A DNA stretch of 37,556 bases from Hofstenia miamia. Lineage: Eukaryota; Xenacoelomorpha; Acoela; Hofsteniidae. Under the pieces are notes generated by a model, which saw only the letters and a list, made by a program, of their open reading frames with translations, searched no databases and was not told the DNA's origin. The position numbers and the translations under genes were made by a program. Positions within the stretch are counted from its first letter, which is position 1. Each line of letters starts with the position of its first letter. The stretch is taken from assembly GCA_900660155.1 (NCBI GenBank), contig CABFPE010000744.1, positions 292,492-330,047 on the forward strand. The letters are read 5' to 3'. Of this stretch, positions 29,626 through 37,556 are shown one piece after another.

Positions 29626-31212
29626 ATGATTGATATTGAGGTGGACGAAGTTCTAGCTCAGGCCAAAATTGGTTTCTGGAATTTAAAAATGGCATTAATT
29701 GGACTCTGCGGCTGTATGATTTCTGCTGGAGCATACGTATTTCCCGCGTTAGCTTACGGTGAAATGCGTTACACCTGCGATGTTCAAAACTCTAGCTACG
29801 TAGTAGATAAAGATCAATGCTCGTACACATTCCAAAATATTACTTCTAAATGTTTGCATTTCAAATACTCCCCTGGAACATTCCATTCTACTTTTGTATC
29901 TAGATTTGATCTGGTGTGCGATCGAAAAGTTTTCATAGACTATAATCTTCAAATTTTGATGTTGAGTCAAATGTTTTCCACTTGTTTTTGCAATATTATC
30001 ATGGATAAAATTGGTAGGAAAACAATGTACGTTATCTCGACTGGCATGTGCGCCATGTGCTCGGTAATGTATCTCGTTGCGCCGAGGGTTGAGTACGCAT
30101 TAGTAGTTAGGCTCGTTGAATGCATTTTTTTAATGTCTGCGTACGTATCAGGATTCGTTTTGATAACAGAATCCCTTCCTCCAAAATACAGGATCGTGGG
30201 CACTAGTAATGCCGAGCACTTCTATGGCATCGGCATATCATATGCTGCTATTATATCACTGATCTACTCGGATTGGAAATTCTTTATTTATACACGTCTA
30301 CTCATTCCTTCTGCTTGCTTATGCATTGTCGCGGTTCTTTTTATTGATGAATCTCCGAAATGGCTGCTTCAAAGAAGACAATACACCAACATGTCACGAG
30401 TAATCACCCGAATATTTAATCAAAACCGCACTAAGATGCCACCAAGCATAAGCGATCGTCTTGTAAACTTGAACAGCACCGATTGCGAAGATGAAAAGAA
30501 CAGATTTACAATCAAGCATCTTATCCAGGACATTCCCTTTTGGCAACTTTTCCAAACTAGACGAACTGCACTCTGGATGATAATTTTATCAATGAACTGG
30601 ATCACCTGTGTCATTGTGTACTACGGCTTACTCTTTAGCCAAGAGCTTTTCAATGTTAAAATCCAGTATTTCTTTCTGATTTCAGGCCTTTCAACAATGC
30701 CTGCTTGCTTGATGCAATACGTGATTGCAAATAAGTTTGGTAGACGCTTTGCAATTATTGTCAGTTTTTTTCTAACAGGGATTTGTCTCGTTGCTGGTGC
30801 CTTCACACCAAATCACGGAATGTGGGTGATTATGCGATACATTGTAGCTTGCAGTAGTTTCCTCTTTATCACCGCTGCATTTTTGACCATTTACATGTGG
30901 CACAGTGAACTAATGCCCACAAACCTCCGAGCAATCGGAATTGGAATCGGCTCTTTATCCGGTCGTTTCTGTGGAATTTTCTTGACCCCAGTTTTAACAT
31001 ATCTGTCTGATATTAATCAGAAGTTACCAATTTATATTCTTGCAGCTGTTGTACTCTGCGCTGCGATATGTTCCATGTTTGTTCCAGAAACTCGTAACCA
31101 GTCGTTGCCGGATAATATTGAAGAATATGAATGCTATGGTACAGAAAAGTACACTTCACTCAAAGAAAAACGTTCTATTTTAATAAATGATTTAAATCAG
31201 ATTAGCATTTGA
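29626..31212 (+). CDS. SLC22-type organic ion transporter (MFS)
   Basis: A 528-residue polytopic plasma-membrane transporter of the SLC22 family, which moves organic cations, anions or zwitterions. The start matches the family (acidic DEVLAQ and GFW before TM1 at about 18-40). The large extracellular loop has Cys 51, 65, 76 and 98, glycosylation sequons at Asn55 and Asn71, and the SLC22 mark FDLVCDRK (94-101). MFS motif A is DKIGRKT (127-133), repeated as NKFGRR (369-374). DESPKWLLQRR (241-251) is the usual post-TM6 signature. SELMPTNLRAIGIG (427-440) and VPETRNQSLPDNIEE (486-500) are the TM11 and C-terminal signatures. Twelve hydrophobic spans are present and the length is typical. Intact and intronless, unlike most SLC22 genes, so a retrocopy or lineage-specific intron loss is possible. 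The substrate cannot be read from the sequence. Confidence 0.95.
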   Translation: MIDIEVDEVLAQAKIGFWNLKMALIGLCGCMISAGAYVFPALAYGEMRYTCDVQNSSYVVDKDQCSYTFQNITSKCLHFKYSPGTFHSTFVSRFDLVCDRKVFIDYNLQILMLSQMFSTCFCNIIMDKIGRKTMYVISTGMCAMCSVMYLVAPRVEYALVVRLVECIFLMSAYVSGFVLITESLPPKYRIVGTSNAEHFYGIGISYAAIISLIYSDWKFFIYTRLLIPSACLCIVAVLFIDESPKWLLQRRQYTNMSRVITRIFNQNRTKMPPSISDRLVNLNSTDCEDEKNRFTIKHLIQDIPFWQLFQTRRTALWMIILSMNWITCVIVYYGLLFSQELFNVKIQYFFLISGLSTMPACLMQYVIANKFGRRFAIIVSFFLTGICLVAGAFTPNHGMWVIMRYIVACSSFLFITAAFLTIYMWHSELMPTNLRAIGIGIGSLSGRFCGIFLTPVLTYLSDINQKLPIYILAAVVLCAAICSMFVPETRNQSLPDNIEEYECYGTEKYTSLKEKRSILINDLNQISI

Positions 31213-31348
31213 CTTTCACATACGTTCAAACGTTTTTTCGTCTGTCTGTATTTTTGAATATAATATACCAATTTCATTTATCTTGTTTTTAAGTCTGATA
31301 TGTCGTGATGACCAATATAGTTCTCAAATTTCATAATGTAGAATTTGT

Positions 31349-31440
31349 AATAAATTGCCTAGCAACTTAACATCTGCTTAATTTATCTTTGGCATGCCAG
31401 CTGCAGTAATGAGTGGGGATTACAGTTTTAGAGGAATAAA
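31349..31440 (+). terminator. Candidate polyadenylation signals
   Basis: AATAAA at 31349-31354 and again at 31435-31440, about 140 and 225 bp after the stop codon of the SLC22 gene, followed by T/G-rich sequence. These are the likely 3' ends of its mRNA. Confidence 0.4.
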
Positions 31441-32579
31441 GTGAATATGATGTGTTGTAGGAAATATATGTTTGCAGTTTTCAGATGAAAAATTAAGAAA
31501 CTGAATGATTGAAAACAAGTAATTGATGTAATAAACGTTTAAAGTTTTTTTTAAATTTATCCCATTTAAATCATTATTCTTTATTCTGAAGACTATACTA
31601 AAAATACCTCATCATTCATCAATTATCCGAATATCAAGTAAACTTGTTTCTTTCGAATCACATTCATTTTATGTGCGTTTCTATACGATTGCACGGAAAG
31701 TTTAACAATAAATTTTAGTCCTTGTGATGTAGATAAACAATATTTAGTTAAGATTAATTCCTGAATGAAGAGAGCGCGTTTTTTCATGGCATGTCACTAT
31801 TTAGAAAAAATATAGTGACCAACACAGGGCACTGCATTTTGATTTTAAACTTGCACCAAAAAAAATTGACAATTGAAAGAAAAGTTTTAGTTTTTTGACA
31901 AGAGAGAAAGACATACTGTAGACATAGCAAGCCTCAAGTCTGACGAATTTTCAAATTCAAGCCTAACCCGGGAAGGACCTAACACCGCACAAAGGCTTTC
32001 TTGGATACGCGTTATGGGTTATTTTGGGAGATTTATTCTTAATTGCTTAGAACTTCGTCGGCTTAAAATTTATAAAAATTTCATTGTCTTATTAATTTTT
32101 GCATAAAATGTTTTTGTTGCCTTGTAATGAAACTTATTCACAACCCATATCGTATATAAAATATTCTTGACCAGAAGTATGAAGTTTTTTATTCAAATTT
32201 TCCGTATGTTTTTTAAGTAATTGAGAAAAAGCCTCATATAACAAAAGATATTTTCAAGAATGATGAGAAAACTAAAAACAACAAGAGAATGGATTATGGT
32301 TTTCGTTGTGAAACAAAATCATATTTTTTAAAAAGTTGCTAAAAAATTAGAGAGCCTGTGTTGTACAAAATACTATGTTGAAGAAATTGCGGTCGAATAC
32401 TTAAACAAATTTTTCAAGAAAAACATATTTTTGGACTTACATGTAAAGTTAAACCTTCAATATTCATTGAGTACTCGAAACGGTTTTTTGAATTTTTTTT
32501 CAAAAAAATTACTTCAAAGTTAGGCAAACAAATGAAATAGCATCTATTATTCGGTTGTGTAAATTAAGTAGAAAAGGCG
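31441..32579. other. Intergenic
   Basis: AT-rich, no gene. A small GC-rich patch at about 31925-32000 (CTAACCCGGG) may be decayed transposon sequence. Confidence 0.4.
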
Positions 32580-32974
32580 ATGGAAGTTGTTTCCGATCCC
32601 TATCTGACCCCAACATTGACTCTGATCAGATACCGGTACCAAAAATAATACTTCGGGACCAGATACGGGACGTAACCTGGACTAAATTGTTCAGGACCAA
32701 ATAACTGTATGTTCATAATAACAAGAATTCTCACCATAGTATATTGTACATTAAGCATTCCATTTGTTTAAAAATAATACGCTTAATATTCATTTCGCAG
32801 TTTACTTGGATGTGTTAAGCCTAAACCACATGGTTTAGTTGGCTATACTATTTGATATCAAATATTTTCCTTTTCAGTTAAAAAAAATTTAACTTGATAT
32901 GTGATAGCAAAATTATGGACGCTATTACTACCAGGACCAAAATTTACTTTTCGGGACCAAAAAAAGCCTGAGAC
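32580..32974. repeat. GGGACC-word region, probable transposon remnant
   Basis: Variants of CGGGACCA and AGGACCAAA recur at about 32653, 32667, 32691, 32933 and 32953, on both sides of an AT-rich interior. The pattern is like subterminal repeats of the other MITEs. No terminal repeats defined. Confidence 0.4.
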
Positions 32975-33344
32975 TAGAGAGTGACATCGGGTGCCCGATT
33001 AAAGCCTACCTGAAACCCTAAAGCAGGTCGGGTTACGGTACAAAGATTAGATTGATTATTAAAAAATACTGATATTAATCACCGCTTGATTTGAGAAGGA
33101 TCCAAGACATTAAGTAATGCCAATTAATTGCTGTTTCCCCTATCAGAAAATGATGGATGTTAATGATCATTTGTTTGGACAGAGATCCATAGTGGCAGAT
33201 AAAAGTCAACGTTTCGGACGGGGGTGGGTTAGGGCGGATCGGGTTCTGGTAGAAAATATTCCGATCGGGTCGGGTTCGGGTCCATGTTTACCTCATATTG
33301 TCACTCTAACCTCGACCAAATAGAACTGGTGCCACACACCTCTA
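32975..33344. mobile_element. hAT-like MITE with GGGTCGGG repeats
   Basis: Left end TAGAGAGTGACATCGGGTGCC, right end GGTGCCACACACCTCTA: short inverted termini of the TAGAGGTG type. Subterminal GGTCGGGTT and GATCGGGTCGGGTTCGGGTC words occur near both ends (33024-33040, 33225-33285). No target duplication recognised. Its right part is also present in the assembly duplicate. The 68-codon frame at 33117-33323 is just this GC-rich repeat read through. Confidence 0.45.
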
Positions 33345-34362
33345 ACAGTAATCATTTATGAAAAAATTCCTTTTGAATAAAGAACGCAATCACCCCTTTA
33401 CCAATGCTCTTGTTTATTATAAAAATGTGAAATTATATGTAGGAGTGATATATAAACGTATATTAAACTTTAAACAGCTTAATTCTATTTATTTAGGAGG
33501 AAACTAATATTGTAAAAAACAAGTATTGAGTGGCACATTCATTTAAATCAAATATAATTTTTAGGAACCAACATCTGCTAATTTTTGGTGGGGTTGCATC
33601 CGAAACTTCAAACATAAATGTCGCTACTGAGTTAACTGAATATAATAAATGCAATCCTATATCATCCCCACCTTTCGCAAATAAATGTTAACNCAGGTCG
33701 GGTTACGGTACAAAGATTAGATTGATTATTAAAAAATACTGATATTAATCACCGCTTGATTTGAGAAGGATCCAAGACATTAAGTAATGCCAATTAATTG
33801 CTGTTTCCCCTATCAGAAAATGATGGATGTTAATGATCATTTGTTTGGACAGAGATCCATAGTGGCAGATAAAAGTCAACGTTTCGGACGGGGGTGGGTT
33901 AGGGCGGATCGGGTTCTGGTAGAAAATATTCCGATCGGGTCGGGTTCGGGTCCATGTTTACCTCATATTGTCACTCTAACCTCGACCAAATAGAACTGGT
34001 GCCACACACCTCTAACAGTAATCATTTATGAAAAAATTCCTTTTGAATAAAGAACGCAATCACCCCTTTACCAATGCTCTTGTTTATTATAAAAATGTGA
34101 AATTATATGTAGGAGTGATATATAAACGTATATTAAACTTTAAACAGCTTAATTCTATTTATTTAGGAGGAAACTAATATTGTAAAAAACAAGTATTGAG
34201 TGGCACATTCATTTAAATCAAATATAATTTTTAGGAACCAACATCTGCTAATTTTTGGTGGGGTTGCATCCGAAACTTCAAACATAAATGTCGCTACTGA
34301 GTTAACTGAATATAATAAATGCAATCCTATATCATCCCCACCTTTCGCAAATAAATGTTAAC
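33024..34362. repeat. Perfect 669-bp duplication split by one N (assembly artefact)
   Basis: 33024-33692 and 33694-34362 appear identical base for base, offset 670, separated by a single N at 33693. Fresh biological duplications are not expected to break at an N; this is two overlapping contig ends placed in tandem. Features in the second copy should not be counted twice. Confidence 0.93.
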
Positions 34363-34363
34363 T

Positions 34364-34669
34364 CATAGGTGATATCGCTTAGTAAAATTTCCCGACCCCC
34401 AACCCAACCTGCAGATTAGGGCTCCATTATTGTATGTTGAATTATATGTATGAAGCGAGATATATAACAAACAAATGAAAACGAACAACAAATTTTAAAG
34501 AATATATGAAATCAGTTTATGAAACAGATAATAAAATTGTCAAAGGGTGATTTTGCTGCTTATATTTGGATTTGGCATGCCAAAATACTTTTTGAAATTA
34601 CACCTTAACGAAGCACCTTGCCCTGACCTGTCCCAACCAGCAGCTCGACCCGAGCCACCTCCACCTATG
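34364..34669. mobile_element. hAT-type MITE with CCCGAC/GGGTCG repeats
   Basis: 306 bp starting CATAGGTGATATCGC and ending CACCTATG, giving 8-bp perfect inverted termini. CCCGACCCC and CCCAACC lie inside the left end, and CTCGACCCGAGCC and CCCAACC inside the right end. The flanks TGTTAACT (34356-34363) and TGTTAGCC (34670-34677) agree at 6 of 8 positions, fitting the 8-bp target duplication of hAT elements. Non-coding. Confidence 0.65.
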
Positions 34670-34677
34670 TGTTAGCC

Positions 34678-35689
34678 TTAGATTAACTAAATTCTTCGAA
34701 ATTCTTCGCGGCATAACAATATTGTTTTTTATATGCATTCTCAAGAAAATATATGTGTGATAAAATGCAAATGCCCCAAAATCTAACAAACATTTCCTTT
34801 GAAAAGAATGGCAGTAGTACGATGCGAACTGCTTCACGATGCAGAAGGATTTCGTGAGGGCATAAGAATGCAGGCGAATTTAGAGCAATTGCTAAAAATA
34901 TTTTTTATGCCATGTATTAAGATTGCAAGCCAAATCAATTTTCATCTGCCATCGCGCGACAAAAATATTTCGTAGCAAGAAATATTTCGTGTAGCAATAA
35001 TCGTAATCAGTAGAGTATAAGCAATTCTATTCGTAGTTATAGAGGGCAAAGAATGCCAATGTTTAGCTGTTATGACTTAGAGACTTGCTGTAGGAAAAAT
35101 TTTGGTTCCTTTCCCGTCCTGCAAAAACATTTTGGTCTCGGTATCTAGTTCCGTCCCGCAACATTGGTCCAAGTCTTAGTTAGTCCCGCAAGAAATACCC
35201 ATTTAAAAATGGATGTATCATTGTTATCGATGTCATAAAATTGAGTGACTGGTTTCGCAAATCTCTATATTATTATTATTACGGATAATGACACCATATC
35301 AACCAGGGGAGCTGGCACGTCTTTTGCGGGCATGTCATGGCGCGGGCGGAAGAAGGACCCGTGGACATCGGGTATTCAAATTACGAGCCAAATAATATCT
35401 GGTACTATCATGCGCATGTCACTGATTAATAAATTTATATACTATTGCTTCGGCGAATCATTTGTAAATTTTTTAAAATTTCTTATGAAGATAAAACTCA
35501 AAGTCCAAAACTCAATTAGGTTTTTTGGATATATAACCGTGCGTCTAAACATGGCTTTTTATAACACTAACAGGATGCGAACTTAATTGTCCAAACTAGG
35601 TCATTTTATTAATAACATAGCTTTTAGCGAATTAGAGATTATTAATTTGTTTACGTTGTACTGCCCTTAAACACTGATTTGCTAAAAGG
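34678..35689. other. Non-coding with a GGGAC-word patch
   Basis: At 35095-35190, inverted counterparts of the GGGACC words (TTCCCGTCC, CCGTCCCGC, TTGGTCC, AGTCCCGC) occur, perhaps the other end of the same kind of element as at 32580. A GC-rich patch at 35310-35380 has an open frame (35245-35586, 113 codons) without recognisable features; I do not call it a gene. Confidence 0.35.
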
Positions 35690-35857
35690 TTGAAACAAGA
35701 TGGCGCAACTCCTCACACCCCCTATGAAACAAAAAATTTATTGTCTGAAAATGACATTCAAATTCTGCAGTGGCTACCAAAATCTCCAGCTATCAATCCA
35801 GTGGAAAACGTGTGGATAATCCTCAAGAACTTCGTAGAATGTTATTCAAAGACTTAG
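35690..35857 (+). pseudogene. Tc1-like transposase C-terminal fragment (DD34E)
   Basis: An open frame of about 55 codons begins KQDGATPHTPYETKNLLSEN and continues through DIQILQWLPKSPAINPVENV to a stop after YSKT. QxDGAxxHT carries the second catalytic Asp and SPAINPVE the Glu. Exactly 34 residues separate them, the DD34E spacing of Tc1 elements. The N-terminal DNA-binding domain and first Asp are absent upstream, and the C-terminal tail is short, so it is a dead remnant. Confidence 0.75.
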
Positions 35858-37281
35858 CATTTTTTGTCTGTAAATTAAATTTTCTTGAGTCCTATTTTTT
35901 GCCACAAGTTATAATATAAATATTAAAATATACTGGTAGCTACTGCAATGGCGTTAGTTAGACACAGCAGACAGAATGCGCAAACGTGGCGCACACATAT
36001 CAATTCATTTCTAGGGCAGTTTGGCCCTATCTAAAGAAAGTGAAACAGGGCATTTAATTATTGCAGTTTTATATCGTAAATAATCCTCATTTTCTCTTTA
36101 AAAATGTAAAAGTTTAAATTGTCTAGCACCCTCTCATTACTGTAGCTGGAATCCATCAATTATGCCATTTTGGCTGTACATATAAACATAATAACTATAA
36201 GATTCTAATATCATTTTTACTGCATCTACGAACGAATAGCTAACACTATTTTTATTGGAAACTAATTGAATCGTTTCTAAATTGAAAGGCAAATTTTACC
36301 GCATTTGATTGGTTGATTTATAATTCTCAGTTTTATACAAAACGAGTCAATTGACTGCTTAGCATTGTCGAATGGAAAATTTCCTCAGAATAAGTTTAAC
36401 TTACATCACATCTTTGGATAAATATGTGATTTATGAAGATTTCGTCATTTTCTGTTCCAAGAGTTTTGAAATAATTTCTAACAGTATGCCAAATACCAAA
36501 AACATGAGCTATATTTATTTTGCCAAATGCCTAATTTCGTATGTAAATTTTGATAAATACTTTCCTAGATGTTTAGTGTTTATTGGCAGACATTTGTTCT
36601 AATTTTAGTTCTAGTTCACAACCATACGCATGCTTACATTTTGGTTGTCATTTCCAACCTATTTTCTATGAGCTTTTTAGCCGTTGGGTATTCTAACTTA
36701 ACATAACATGAGTATTTGTTTGATCTTAAATTTTTTGGAAGCATTTTTTAAACACTTGAATTTCTTGGTTGTCGGAAAAATGTGATCAATTATTTTGAGG
36801 GTTAAAAAAGACTATATTTAATAAGTTTTCACTCATTTATGATATTAAATATTGATTTTCAAATTTTTTTCTAAAAAGTATGTATTTTCATAGTTAAACA
36901 CCTCAGGGATTTTTAAACATTCTTCATGATCCTATAAAAAAAATTTTGAACGCTTATAGGTCAAAAAATATTCCTGCTATGCTCAACTTGAAAACACCTC
37001 TGACTTTGGGCAAGGCTCGCCTCATTGGGCTTGGAATATTTTTCCACACATCAAGAAACAGTCGAGGTTCTTTGTTGCTTGCAAGAGCTCTATAATACAT
37101 ACACATTAGGTATGGAAAGAGAGTTTATCTTTTCAACAACTTCAGTAATAGCAATACCCTTTAACAGAAATTTCAACCTTGCATTTAAGCCTGTTTGCCA
37201 ATAGACATGTTCATGCCTCACGATTTCAAAGTATAAGTAACATTATGTATAGACATTGAAAGCTTGGACAGAGCACATCAA
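35858..37281. other. Intergenic
   Basis: AT-rich, no supported gene. At about 36995-37035, ACACCTCTG followed by GGCTCGCC and GGGCTTGG resembles a lone hAT-type end, possibly a decayed CGAGCC-family piece. The 76-codon frame at 36372-36602 has no family features. Confidence 0.35.
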
Positions 37282-37425
37282 CAGAGTTGTAAATTCTTCC
37301 GGACAGTCCAAAACGGGTCAGTTTGAATCACTTTGAACTAATTATAATAAATCGGGTGGGGTCAGGTCACATATTTTAAAATTATGTGAATCGGGTCGAG
37401 TCAGTTCAAAAATTATCGGTTATAC
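37282..37425 (+). mobile_element. hAT-like left terminus with GGGTC repeats
   Basis: CAGAGTTGTAAATTC start followed by ACGGGTCAG, TCGGGTGGGGTCAGGTC and TCGGGTCGAGTCAG. Same general style as the terminus at 1960-2032. The other end lies beyond the window or is lost. Confidence 0.4.
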
Positions 37426-37519
37426 TTATTTTAGCTGGCAACTTTAATTTTAGTAATCTTAATAATATTGATAATTGATGCCCACTTAGCATATATAATA
37501 GAGTGGCATAAGGCCGGGG

Positions 37520-37522
<3 letters not shown>

Positions 37523-37556
<34 letters not shown>
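37523..37556. repeat. TA microsatellite running off the window
   Basis: (TA)n preceded by GGCCGGGGCAC, similar to the CCGGGGCA flank of the tract at 15003. Confidence 0.85.

Noticed and set aside
29749..30806. Minus-strand frames of 61-78 codons
   Set aside because: They are antisense shadows of the SLC22 coding sequence.
33117..33993. Two identical 68-codon frames
   Set aside because: They are the same GC-rich MITE sequence, duplicated by the assembly artefact.
1..37556. CRISPR arrays, operons, ribosome binding sites, tRNA or rRNA genes
   Set aside because: The window is eukaryotic; no regularly spaced repeat array and no convincing tRNA or rRNA sequence was seen on either strand.

Overview
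This is AT-rich nuclear DNA from an animal, most likely an invertebrate. It holds one clear protein-coding gene, the debris of several eukaryotic transposon classes, and a scatter of exon-like islands with GT/AG borders. The lineage cannot be fixed from the window. A start codon two bases after a splice acceptor would fit a trans-splicing animal (tunicate, cnidarian, flatworm), but this is not proven.

Layout. At 0-4.4 kb there is transposon debris: a piggyBac-like N-terminal scrap on the minus strand at the left edge, a CGAGCC-family miniature element, a minus-strand retroelement remnant (zinc-knuckle-like and protease-flank-like frames), and a 1.2-kb element with hAT-like ends. From about 4.5 to 28.8 kb the plus strand carries a series of exon-like open segments. 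The strongest are at 5116-5250, 6608-6753, 8771-8827, 9223/9234-9382, 18755-18861, 20078-20206 and 25424-25507, and several are phase-compatible. I read them as parts of one or more long, multi-exon genes that I do not recognise. Interleaved in this region are a TTAA-flanked piggyBac-type MITE (8.46 kb), a 5'-truncated L2/CR1-type LINE (9.4-10.3 kb), a minus-strand Tc1-like remnant (12.5-12.8 kb), a decayed Gag gene of an LTR retrotransposon (16.3-17.7 kb), a 1000-N assembly gap (18.9-19.9 kb) and a nearly complete hAT-type MITE (26.2 kb).

The clear gene is at 29626-31212: an intact, intronless 528-residue SLC22-type (organic ion transporter, major facilitator superfamily) protein. Its ATG lies two bases after a strong 3' splice site. 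Directly upstream are five TTATGTAA octamers spaced 11, 11, 11 and 14 bp, matching the core of the PAR-bZIP/NFIL3 D-box. Right of it, 32.6-37.5 kb is again transposon-derived: elements rich in GGGACC, GGGTC and CCCGAC, a hAT-type MITE with an 8-bp target duplication, and a Tc1 transposase C-terminus that keeps the D-34-E spacing.

Two assembly features matter to any user. The 1000 Ns are a default-size gap. A 669-bp perfect duplication split by a single N (33024-34362) is almost certainly two overlapping contig ends placed side by side. No RNA gene, CRISPR array or prokaryotic feature is supported.
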